IMG/VR virus record: IMGVR_UViG_3300008954_000090
Location: 1-44,297 of that record
Strand: one strand, 5' to 3'
Source: a virus
DNA: 44,297 bases
The translations under genes were made by a program, and so were the position numbers. The notes below the pieces were generated by a model, which searched no databases, had not been told where the DNA came from, and was given only the letters and a program-made list of their open reading frames with translations. This document shows positions 31,856-43,200 of the stretch, piece after piece. The stretch's first letter is position 1. Every line of letters begins with the position of its first letter.

Positions 31856-34800
31856 ATGGCAAGTGAGTTAACATTTAAAGCAACTGAAAACCTAAGAAAA
31901 CAAATTCTAAGTAGAAATTTGGATGGGAACGCATTAGGCTTAGTCGACCCCAACCATACCCCAACGGGAACACTTCTTACAAATGGAGGTGGTACTGAGT
32001 TTCCGGGTCAAATCACCATAAGTTCATTTAGAGATTTTGGTGTTGTGGATTTACCTACAGCGCTAGACATTGGAGAATTCTTTTTAGACCAACTCTACCT
32101 TGCAAACAAATACGGACCAGTAGGTGGCTTTGATGATTTAACAGAAATTAATACCATAATATTAAGTACAACTAATTTAGGGTTATACACAGATAGTTTT
32201 ACTCCACCAGGTGGTAATGGAATAACGAGCCACAATAGTATAGCTAAATGTTATTCACCAGGACAAATATTATTAGGGGTAACAGCAGAAGGATTGTTGT
32301 CTGACCCCGCACTTATAGATGACAGTCTATTACAACAGGTAGGGGCTATACAACTAAAGAAAGAATTTGAATATAGAATAGGGCAAGAGTTAGAACAACA
32401 AACAATAGGAAGATTAAACTTTTTAGAAGGATTTAAAGACCCATTCCAAGCAGCGGACATATTATCTGGGAGAGATTCTTTAATTGAGAGAGATTTTCAT
32501 ATAACAATGCCTAAATCATTAGTAGGTAAAGGACTAGATTTTGTTTCGAGATTAACTGGGGTTTATTTACCTTTTTCCTATATCCCTGGAGATTATTTTG
32601 AAATAGAAGAACCAAGAGGTTTAGGTACGGTAGGGAAAATAGTTTCAGACATAACTGGAATATTGGGAAGTTTAATAGGTATACCACGAAGAAGACAGTC
32701 ACCATCTGATAGGTTTTTAGAATACACTGGTGGTGGACAAAAGTCACAATTATTTAAAGCGATAAGATATAATAAATATGGTCCACAATATGGTGAAGGG
32801 GCACAAGCACAAACCGCTATTGGTGCTGTGTTTGGAGAAGTGATAGATTTTGTTGGTGGAGGAATATTAGGAGTGGGGAATTACCCACCTAATCCACCCC
32901 AATACGTTGGTAGCAATAGAAGTAAGATTGTAGATATGACAAGTCCACCCGATAACACATACGCTGGTGAGAATTATGTTCCTGTATATGGTCCTGATGA
33001 AGTGGCTAAAGATTTTGATGATACCGATTATAGATTTGGTCTTAATGGTAAAGCATATGCGAATAAAGGAACAGTACCTGGAGGATTTTCATGGTTTGGA
33101 ACCAAAGGAGACCAACTTCCAGGGACATCACAAGGACCGGGAGGAAGTACAGATGGTACTACTGTATATACCGACCAAGAAATCCCACCACAATTTAACG
33201 ATACTAAATCCACAACTTATGGAATGCGTGAAGGCTCAATCTTAGAAGTCACCCAACAAATTGTGGAATCAGTACCTAAATCCGCTAAACGACTAAAACA
33301 TGTGGGACACGCTATAAGTCAAGTAAGTAAGGTTTTTAATGACGGATATAAAGAATTAACTAAGGGTTCGAGAGTTAGAAGATTTGAAAACACCGACCCA
33401 ACAGATGGAAACGGAGTAGAGATAGGAAAAGAATATTGTAGAGTATGGACAAAAGATGTACCTTATTGGACATATGGTAGACTCCAAAAGACTGAGATGA
33501 ATATTAGAAAAGAAACCTATTCGGTCTTAGATAGTCCATTTAACCTTAATATAGCTCCTTGGAGAACTGACGAGAGTGGTACAGGTTCAAGTAATATAGT
33601 GAATGGAAAAGTTAAAAAATATATGTTTTCTTTAGAAAATCTTGCTTGGAGAACTAGTAGAGAAAAAGGTTTAACTTATGACGATTTACCAGCTTGTGAG
33701 AAAGGAGCTAATGGAGGAAGAGTAATGTGGTTCCCACCTTACGACCTACAAGTGGATGAAGCAAGTAACGCTAACTGGACAACCAATAACTTTATTGGAA
33801 GACCAGAACCAATATATAGTTACAATAACACGGATAGAACAGGTACTTTAAGATTTAAGGTTGTGGTTGACCACCCAAGTATTCTTAATATGTTAGTGAG
33901 AAAAGAATTAAACAAGTTAACAGATGAGGAGGTTAATGCAATTGTAGATTCCTTTTTTGCGGGGTGTAAGAAATATGACATATATGATTTAGCACGTAAA
34001 TGGAATATACGAGCAGATGTTATAACCGAAATAGAGACTATTTTAAATAGTCCAACACCACCAACCGAAGAAGATGTACAAGAAATTGTAACTACCACTA
34101 ATGATGAAGTTCCACAGGAAGAAACTACAGAATATGATATAGGTTTGTTAACAGCTTACGAATCTCCACAATTACAATTTTTCTTTGAGAATGATTATCC
34201 AGACCCAGATACAACTAGAACCACATCCACATCCCCATTTAATATATTGGCAGACACCTACTATTCGACTACAACCCAAGGAATATACCAAGCACAACAA
34301 CCAAACGAAACACAAAAAGGTAGATTAAATGTATTTTTTGACGAAGCAACAAACAATTGTTGTGGTGAAGGCACCCGTTTTCACGATTTTATGGTTGAAC
34401 TTAATAACGCGGTTAAAGATGGTAAAAACATAGTAAAATTAAGTTTTATAGGTGGTGCTAGTAATTTAGCTCCAGCAGCTTATAATATTAATCTCTCCCA
34501 AAGGAGATTAGACTCGGTTAAACAAATGATGAAAAATTATTCTATAGCGGGGGAAACACCTTTTGGTGATTATATAGATAGTGGAGATATAATACTACCA
34601 GCAGGAAGTGCGTTAGGAGAAGGACTGTGTCCTGATGATGTTCCAGACACCACATCCAACGTAAACTCAATCTATAACGCGTCTGCTTGTGATTGTAGAT
34701 ATGTAGCAATTTCAGGAATCGATGTTGAAGCAAAAGCACCTGATGAAACAGAACCCGTATACGTTCCTCCTGTTGTTGATACTTTTGTTAGGGTAGACAG

Positions 34801-36880
34801 GCCTGACCCAACACCAGTAACCTTAAAGAAACCAACCAAAATAACAAACACAAGAAGAGAAATAGCTATTAATCTTCTTCAAAATATGGTAACAGAATGT
34901 GATTATTTTGATATTCTGAAAAAAGACAATCCATTTATCTATGATAGTCTTAAAGATAAATTTAAATACTTCCAACCCGCATTTCACGCGATAACACCCG
35001 AAGGATTAAATAGTAGACTTACTTTTTTAAATCAATGTGTAAGACCAGGAGCAACCATACCAACTAAATTACCTACTGGAGAATTAGATACAAATACAGA
35101 CGCAAAGAACACATCCTTTGGAGCTCCACCAGTTTGTGTATTAAGAATAGGGGATTTTTACCACACTAAAATTGTAATTCAACAATTAAGTATAAGTTAT
35201 GACGAGAATTTATTTGATATGAATCCAGAAGGCATAGGGGTACAACCTATGATAGCAAGTATAAATTTAACTTTTAATTACATTGGTGGACAAGGATTAA
35301 AAGGTCCTGTTGAAAGATTACAAAATGCTCTATCATTCAACTATTATGCTAATACGGAAATATATGATAAACGTGCAGTATTCACAGTAACCGATGATGA
35401 CCCAGATGAACAAGCATGGTTAGAAGCCAACCAAGACCTAATAGGTCAAATAGGTGAGGATTTAGATGATGTGGCTGCTGATGAAGAAAACACAGATACT
35501 TCTTCACAAGATGGACAAACCATTGGTGATAGAATAGACGTAACCCAAACCGCTTCAGGAGAAACTGGATTCATCAAATATCAACAAGTGTTTAATGAGT
35601 ATGCAATTAAATCAGCTGATTATCTTCAGGCAACAAGTCGTGAGTTAGAAGCTGTAATGACAACACGAAATTATGGACTTTTACAAGTTTTGATGGCAGA
35701 AAGGAAATTCACTACAGGTACATATACTATTTCTACAGGAACGGGGGCGTCCACAGACCAAGGAGGTACTTTACTAGGCCAACCAAACTTAGTGGCGGAC
35801 AAAATTAATACAATGTTCGATGATTATGAAACTCAAGTAAAAGCCCATAACACTTATATACAAAGAAAACACGAACTTATATTCCCAACTAACGGTAGAA
35901 AAAGAAAACTTAAAAACTTATTATTAGATAAATTAGACGAAGCACGGTATCAAGTACTAACAGAAATTGATGGTGCGGGGATTAATTTAGCAGATATACA
36001 AATAGGATTAACCCCATATATTAGTAAATTAAATGTTGTAAATACTCAAGGATGTGATGGATATATAGAAAATGGAAAAATAACCACACTTTCTCTATCT
36101 GGATTAGTAACCACTCACAGTTCTTCGGTAGTCCCTCAACAAATAGTCCAACCTACGGAAACCATGCAAGAATTAGGTAACGATTACAAATATCTTATAA
36201 ATGTAATGGAATATTATGTGGGAGCATTAAATGGTACAAACGGGGTTACCTGTTCTATTAATGAGTTACCGTGTGAAAACGCATCCTCATCCTTACACCC
36301 AGAAGAATCAGGAGACCTTACAAAAACAGGAAAATATGTATCACCAACCCAATTTGAGGTAGCACCTAATGGAGGAACTTTAATCGCGGAAGATATGGCT
36401 ATGGAGTATCTAATCTTCTCTAATGAAATAATAACTAAAGACGTTATAGACACTCAGTCTACCGAAAATTTCTATTACTACCAAGATGTGTTCGGGTTGG
36501 ACCAAGGGAAAAACGGTTCTTTATGGGATGAAATATATGATAAATTAGGGATGGCCTATGATGAAGAATGGTTTATAAATGCTCGTAAAGACTTAACTTT
36601 AGCTTTTGTAAAGAACGAAGATTATTATCTGAAAAATTTACAAGCAATAAAAGAACAAATAGTTAATAGATTTGTTACTGATTCAGGCACCATAACTGAT
36701 GGATTAAATACCACAACTGATTCACTAGAGACTTCATTTGTATCTGAAGATAAAGAAAGAAAAATGTATTACGTTAAAGATATACCTGGTGTTGGTGCTT
36801 GTGAGACTAACTTACAAAAATTAAGTAGTGAAGTTAATACCCCAGACGACACATTTAATTTTAAATTTAATAGAATATAG
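31856..36880 (+). CDS. Giant baseplate protein with internal OmpA-like peptidoglycan-binding domain
   Basis: A 1674-residue protein. Residues ~820-905 look like an OmpA_C domain: LNVFFDEATN, then IVKLSFIGGASNLAPAAYNINLSQRRLDSVKQMM, matching the family's v.f....G.as.......N..LS..R...V.... pattern that binds diaminopimelate in peptidoglycan. Residues ~1085-1190 (VLRIGDFYHTKIVIQQLSISYD...MIASINLTFNYIGGQGLKGPVERLQNALSFNYY) resemble a beta-domain common to myovirus baseplate or tube-initiator proteins. Other regions are unrecognised. It is followed after 2 nt by the gp53-like gene and then the hub. Likely a large central baseplate component that also docks on the cell wall during injection. Confidence 0.65.
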   Translation: MASELTFKATENLRKQILSRNLDGNALGLVDPNHTPTGTLLTNGGGTEFPGQITISSFRDFGVVDLPTALDIGEFFLDQLYLANKYGPVGGFDDLTEINTIILSTTNLGLYTDSFTPPGGNGITSHNSIAKCYSPGQILLGVTAEGLLSDPALIDDSLLQQVGAIQLKKEFEYRIGQELEQQTIGRLNFLEGFKDPFQAADILSGRDSLIERDFHITMPKSLVGKGLDFVSRLTGVYLPFSYIPGDYFEIEEPRGLGTVGKIVSDITGILGSLIGIPRRRQSPSDRFLEYTGGGQKSQLFKAIRYNKYGPQYGEGAQAQTAIGAVFGEVIDFVGGGILGVGNYPPNPPQYVGSNRSKIVDMTSPPDNTYAGENYVPVYGPDEVAKDFDDTDYRFGLNGKAYANKGTVPGGFSWFGTKGDQLPGTSQGPGGSTDGTTVYTDQEIPPQFNDTKSTTYGMREGSILEVTQQIVESVPKSAKRLKHVGHAISQVSKVFNDGYKELTKGSRVRRFENTDPTDGNGVEIGKEYCRVWTKDVPYWTYGRLQKTEMNIRKETYSVLDSPFNLNIAPWRTDESGTGSSNIVNGKVKKYMFSLENLAWRTSREKGLTYDDLPACEKGANGGRVMWFPPYDLQVDEASNANWTTNNFIGRPEPIYSYNNTDRTGTLRFKVVVDHPSILNMLVRKELNKLTDEEVNAIVDSFFAGCKKYDIYDLARKWNIRADVITEIETILNSPTPPTEEDVQEIVTTTNDEVPQEETTEYDIGLLTAYESPQLQFFFENDYPDPDTTRTTSTSPFNILADTYYSTTTQGIYQAQQPNETQKGRLNVFFDEATNNCCGEGTRFHDFMVELNNAVKDGKNIVKLSFIGGASNLAPAAYNINLSQRRLDSVKQMMKNYSIAGETPFGDYIDSGDIILPAGSALGEGLCPDDVPDTTSNVNSIYNASACDCRYVAISGIDVEAKAPDETEPVYVPPVVDTFVRVDRPDPTPVTLKKPTKITNTRREIAINLLQNMVTECDYFDILKKDNPFIYDSLKDKFKYFQPAFHAITPEGLNSRLTFLNQCVRPGATIPTKLPTGELDTNTDAKNTSFGAPPVCVLRIGDFYHTKIVIQQLSISYDENLFDMNPEGIGVQPMIASINLTFNYIGGQGLKGPVERLQNALSFNYYANTEIYDKRAVFTVTDDDPDEQAWLEANQDLIGQIGEDLDDVAADEENTDTSSQDGQTIGDRIDVTQTASGETGFIKYQQVFNEYAIKSADYLQATSRELEAVMTTRNYGLLQVLMAERKFTTGTYTISTGTGASTDQGGTLLGQPNLVADKINTMFDDYETQVKAHNTYIQRKHELIFPTNGRKRKLKNLLLDKLDEARYQVLTEIDGAGINLADIQIGLTPYISKLNVVNTQGCDGYIENGKITTLSLSGLVTTHSSSVVPQQIVQPTETMQELGNDYKYLINVMEYYVGALNGTNGVTCSINELPCENASSSLHPEESGDLTKTGKYVSPTQFEVAPNGGTLIAEDMAMEYLIFSNEIITKDVIDTQSTENFYYYQDVFGLDQGKNGSLWDEIYDKLGMAYDEEWFINARKDLTLAFVKNEDYYLKNLQAIKEQIVNRFVTDSGTITDGLNTTTDSLETSFVSEDKERKMYYVKDIPGVGACETNLQKLSSEVNTPDDTFNFKFNRI

Positions 36881-36882
36881 TT

Positions 36883-37203
36883 ATGGCACAATATTATAAT
36901 AGATATAAAGATTTTGTTATCAACGGTGAGAATATTACAGTACCCTACTTAGGGATACCATCCAAACCCACTGACAAAAAAGTTGTTTATAAAACAGGAA
37001 AGTCCAGATTAGATAAAATAAGTCAAACATATTATGACTCACCTTATTTTGGGTGGTTAATTTTAGAGGCAAACCCACAAATGGGAGGTATAGAATGGAA
37101 CATTCCTGATGGTAGAGTATTGACTGTTCCTTTTCCTTTAGTAGCTTCACTACAAGATTATAAACAACGAGTGGATAACCATTTCTTCTATTATGGCAAA
37201 TGA
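36883..37203 (+). CDS. 53: LysM-like baseplate wedge protein, T4 gp53-like
   Basis: A 106-residue protein. KVVYKTGKSRLDKISQTYYDSPYFGWLILEANPQMGGIEWNIPDGRVLTVPFP (residues ~35-87) follows the LysM-type pattern of gp53 and tail protein X: G..rld.is...Y.s...W.il.aN......i..G..l.iP. It links wedges and hub in the baseplate. Start is 2 nt after the upstream stop, and the next gene begins 11 bp inside its 3' end (37193-37203), so the three are coupled. Confidence 0.7.
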   Translation: MAQYYNRYKDFVINGENITVPYLGIPSKPTDKKVVYKTGKSRLDKISQTYYDSPYFGWLILEANPQMGGIEWNIPDGRVLTVPFPLVASLQDYKQRVDNHFFYYGK

Positions 37204-40200
37204 GATAACTAATACAGAAAATATTTTAGTTGAATTCGCGGAACAAAACGTAGTACTTGTAGACCCGAATCAAATACTTGTGGACGGCGCACCTCAAAAA
37301 AGGTTAGTTAAACACGAAGAACTAGTAATATACCTTAATTTACAAGCTAGAGTTGTACCTAGAAGTAAGGTTATTAGTGGTGCTGGTGTAGAAACTGAGG
37401 CTTTAGTAGATATTTTTGAAGGTAATATTAATTTTCTTAAACCTGGAGATAAAGATTATTTAACCACCGATTGGGCAGATGTCTTTACGGGTGGTGGCGA
37501 TGAAGGTGGAACATTTAATCAAAAACAATATACGGATAAAAGAGACCCATTAACCGGTAAAGACTACACAAAAGAAACCATAACTAATAAAAGAGACCCC
37601 GAATCTTTTGGGATAGAGAATGTACAAATTTCTTTAAACTCTGCTTACATACCTACCGTTACTATTAATTTTGTAGATGTGAGAGGTAAGACCCTTTTTG
37701 AACAAGGTCAGAATTCTCCTTACGCAGCATTTTTTCAACTACCGTACCCAATGTTCTTATTAACAGTTAAAGGATTTTATGGTAAAGCCGTTCAATATCA
37801 TTTAATGATGCATAAATTTAATGCTAGCTTTGACCCATCTAGTGGAAATTATAACGTCCAATGTAATTTTATTGGGAGAGTATCTGCACTTCTTGCTGAT
37901 ATCACTATGCAAGAAGTCTTAAATGCTCCTTACATGTACCCACGACAATATGAAAAAAATAGTGAGGAAGAGGGGGTTCAAAAAATAACAACAACTAGGG
38001 GAGCACAAGTACAACATGAAGTTTATAACATTTATAGGAGAAAAGGTTTAGTGGATGAAAATTTTCCCGACATGACACTCAAAGAGCTCGTTCTTAAAGT
38101 TAAAACATTAGAAACCTCTATTGAAAATTCTTTAACTAATTATAATCTTGACTCTCTTAATGATATAGAATCTTATGGAAAGATAGTAGACCAATACACC
38201 ACTAGAGTTTTAGGTGATGGGGGATGGCGCCAAAGATTTCTCGACACGAGTCAAACAGGGATATATGTAGATTACGCTACTGATTTAATATATTATACCT
38301 GGAAAAAAGAAATAGGGGAAGATATTGAAAAAAGACAACAAGCGGTAGACACTATTAAAAAATATATAAAAGAGGGAAATGAAGGACTACTTGCTAATCC
38401 TACATTTGGTACCGATAAAGAAGAATTCATCCCAGTAGATATTAAATATGAGGATTTTGTGGGTCAAAAAGTAGTTGGAATGCCCGAAGGACCAACAGAG
38501 TGGTTTATTTTTAGAGGGACCCCAAATACCTTTGAAAGTAAGATAGGTGTAATTCAAACTGCCTACAATCAGAAAAAATCTAAAATAGAAGCTAAACTTT
38601 CAGACATCATAAATAGAGTTGTTAGGGGTAATGAAGGTATAGGTTTTAACCCCACCATTAGAAATTTATTTGCTGTCGTAATTGCAGGAGCGGATACATT
38701 CTTAAGATTAATGAATGAAACCCATTTAAAAGCGATGGACCTAAGGGATAATAGTGATAGACTTAATGCTTTAAAAGGGTCGGGAGCACCTAACTCACAA
38801 TTACAAAAAGACGAATTTGTGTATCCATGGCCCGCTTATTATGTTCGAGAAGACAATGACTCTGGAGGTCAAAACTTTATTTCTACTTATCCTGGGGCAA
38901 CACCAGTACTAAGTCAGACCAAAGCGTATATTCCTGAAACATGGCCAGAAGTGCAGTTTGTGGAAGAGTACCTAAGGTCAATGACAGTGAGAGACCGTTT
39001 TCCTTTAATTGGTGGTGAAAATTCCAGTGTGGGTGAAAATTGGATTCCTATTAGTGCAGCTGATTTTATGAATAGTATGTTGTACGCCGATACAAGTTAC
39101 CCTCCTTTTTATTATGAAGTATGGGATAGGTCAGTTCTTCACACATTTTATTCAGGAATATATAGTAGATTATTGAATAATAAATCGTACCCCACACTCC
39201 AAGCAATGGCCATCCTAGAGTCCATTGACATGAAAACAAAAACATTAGGTTCTTTTGACCTACAAGAACAATTAAAAAATCAGAGTCTTGATTATAATAC
39301 CTTCTCAACCAATGGGTATAGTGGAAGCACTAATAGTTTCTTACAAGACTTAGCACCATTAACGAAATGGCAATTATTGATTAGAGACGAAATAAATACA
39401 GAATATATTAGAGATATGATTAATAAAGCACGATATGAGATATATCCCTTTATTGACCTAACTCAAACCAACTATGGTAATGAAGAGGAAGAAACTGAAA
39501 CTTCTTTAACTACAATTAAAGAATATTTGAACATCCCTAAAGAAGAGACAAATAAAATAAGTTTTGATACTTTTCCTTTTATGGATTTAACACATAGTGT
39601 GGGGATAGACGGCCAATCACTTCCATGGGTAAGAAGAAATCTTGCAAACGGAAGAAATATAGGTTCCTATCAGGATTTATATAGTATATCCACTAGTTTA
39701 ATAGTTTCCGAAAATTTAAGATTATTCACTTCACAAATTAAAAGTGATAAAGAACTTGCAAGTTTTGGTGGGGCACCTTTTTATTCAGACCCTAAATTTT
39801 TATTAGACAGTTCAGTTCATGATTATGATGATATTGTTATAAAGAGGTCTCAAATAATTTTAGACGCTAAATCATCTTGGACTGGTTTTTATTCGACTGT
39901 TTCAGAGGAACAATCACAAATACTAAATAATAATGATTTATTATTAACTGAAAGTGATATGAGTTGTGGGCCTAAGTATGGGAATTTAACACCTGGTAAG
40001 AAACAAATTGTATCATTATTAAATACACCTTATTTTACTAATGCGTTTAGAGAAGGTACCTTAAATGATATCGCAACACAACCTAATCCATATGTAAGTG
40101 CTGCTTATCTATTCTTAAATTCTTTACCTTTAGCTTCATTAAGAGAAAAAGCATTAGTTGATGTAGATAGTGGAGTCGCGGTTCATGGTGATTATATATT

Positions 40201-43200
40201 TGCAACCCTAAATCAAGTCTCTGCAGTACACCCATTACCTTATGCGTGGATTCTGAAATATGGAAGTATTTGGCACCGATATAAAAAACATTTAGACACA
40301 GGTGTCGATATCCTATCCAACTGCTGGACTAACTATAATGCCCCTCAAGGATTTAGTCCGTCAACCAATAGTTTAAGTACGTTATATAATTTAGATGTGG
40401 GTACCGATAACACTACAATAAGTTTTGGGGGTGAAAATTATGTTGGAGGAAATTTTACTCAGATTAATCTTGGATTTTATCCAGAATTAATTAATTTAAC
40501 CCATTGGTTTGTTACAGGAGACTTACTTTATAATAATACCACTATAACAGGTATACCAGTTACGAGTCAAGATATTAATATTTTTATTCAAGGTAAGGCA
40601 TTAAATGTTAAGAGAAATAGTGACATCGCCATAACACCTCCACAAATTCCAGGAACTGGAGGACAAGACCTAAGTGTTAATTTCTGGAACGCATATTACG
40701 ACACGAGACACGATGTACTTACATCAGGATACACCGAACCAATCTATATCCTATACCCAAGTAGTGGAGGACTAAACAAATCTCAACTCCAATTTGAAGT
40801 AAATACAGACGAATATATTGGAAATACTGACACACATAATGGAGCAGTAAGATTTTTATGGCCAATGGCACCATACGGTTATTTCTCACATACAGGTACC
40901 ACTAAACCACAACCATGGGAGTATATGAAGAAGGTGGACGATGATAGGGTGATGCAGAGTCCATTTAAAATTAGTGATGTTGGGGATTATAACTCCATAG
41001 AAGAGTTGTTCGACGTATTCTCACCAGATATTTTAAATAAATTTGAAGAGTATTTTTTAAATTTCTGTGAGAACGAACAGAATTATAACTCAGGACTGGA
41101 AGGGTTAGAGTTTTTTAGTGACAACAATAGTTTTGAAACGTTAAATTCATCTAACTTGGAGACAACTAACGGCATGACTTTCCAATCTATCCTAAGAGAA
41201 TTACTGGTGGTTTCACAATATAATGTAGAAGGAGCGAATAATGATAGTGAATTTGGGTTTAATATAGCAAAGGCACAAAATCAAAAAATAACAACCACAC
41301 TTAATACTTTTTTAAATAAGAGAGTAAGTTTCAAATTTTACAACCAAAACGATTTAGACATTAAAGTTTTAAAATCATTTGTAGGTCACGCAAATCATTA
41401 TGATTTCGGTACCTATCAATCAAATTTGCCCCCTAATGTATCGTTAGCCGTGTCGGAAGCTAATTATCCCGCGGAATGGAACGCTTTAAGACAACAAGTA
41501 GGGTTTTTTACTGACCCAGAATTACCAACACTTCATTACAAAGATGTGGGGTCTGAAATAACTGACTTTTTTATTGATATGGACGTGGAGTTCACAGTAC
41601 CAAACATTAAAAATCTCAGAAAAATTATTAGGATGTATGTTACCGAAAGAATAAAACAACAACCTATGTCCTCAACCCTAACGTCTGCTGTTTTAGTGAC
41701 GGCAAACTTAGCCTCACCAAACCCAGCACCAAGTGGATTTGCACAAGCTTTTAAATCTAAAATAGTAGATTTAATAATTGAATTAGATGATTCTCATGCA
41801 ATCCATGTTAATGAGATATTCTCTAATTCTAAGAGAATTTTTGATGATGTTCCTACTAGGTCACAAATAGATGATATAGACCCTATATTTAAAACAGATG
41901 TACAAAAACTAGAACTATATCAAACATTTAAGACGATGAATGATAAGTGGGTAGCTGGTGAAGAATTTGGGGAAAGAACACTATTTGAAGATTTTTTATT
42001 TTTCGATAGAGCAAATAGAGATATTGGGGATAAAGCAATTTTAGATGTGGACCCATTCAAGTTAATAGATTCGGACGCAAATGCTAATACAACATTATTA
42101 GGTTTTATAGGAGCTATCCTTAAGGATAATAATTTTTATTTCCTACCATTACCTAGTTATATCAATTTTTATGGGGTTACATCTGTAGACGGGGAACAAG
42201 TTTCTAAATTTAATACAAGTGAGGAGGCCAATTCACTCTTTGGAACTCACTTAGAAGTGGATTACTTAGATTCTAAACCTAAATTCTTGTGTATGTATGT
42301 TGGAGAACCATCACAACATATTGATGTACAATCAGACATTTATAGATACGATACTGATTCGTTTTTATTAGGAAGAACTTCAGACAATCCACTATTTTCT
42401 AATTGTTCGGACCCACAAAAATGTAATAAGGTGGTAGCTTTTAATGTTGATTTTGGAACCGAAAACCAAGGAGTATTTAAAGGGATATCGTTAGACCAAA
42501 ATGAATTCAGGAATACTGCAGAAAGTTTTAGACTAACTCAAAGTCTTGCCGATTCATCTAATGATAAAACAATATCGACCCAAGGGCTTAATTTATTTAA
42601 TATTTATAGAAGTAGGTCCTACACCGCAAAAGTTACATCAATGGGGAATGCGTGTATCCAACCCACTATGTATTTTAATCTAAGACATGTACCTATGTTT
42701 ACTGGACCTTACTTAATTACAGACGTTGAACATAATATTAGTCCTAATAATATGGAAACATCGTTTACAGGTATAAGGTCACCGTTCTTTGATTTACCAG
42801 ACATTAATGATATTGTAGCTAAAGTTAATAAATCTTTCCTTGAAAGAGTTAAAGGAAAAGTAGAGAACGACGTACAAGTAGGTGGGTTCTCAGCTGAAGG
42901 AAGTGAAAAAGATAGAGGGGAACACCCACCAGCTTTACCAATGGGTGGTAAAATCACTAGATTAATTGTACATTCTACAGGTAGTGTAGATTTAGGAGAT
43001 AACCCTGTTTCTGCTATTAATTTTACACATAAAGAAATGGGATACGCTGGTATCGGTTTTCATTATCTTATTGATAGAGACAGTCAAGCGACAGTATTAA
43101 CAGCGCGGCCGTCTTCATATGAAGGAGCTCATACCATGGATGCTAATAATAATTCATTAGGGATTGCAGTCATATCCAATTGTGCAGGACTTAAAACGTA

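Noticed and set aside
31434-31874. Minus-strand 146-codon ORF across the end of the tape measure gene
   Set aside because: Antisense to the tape measure with no family pattern and crossing a promoter-like gap; a shadow ORF.
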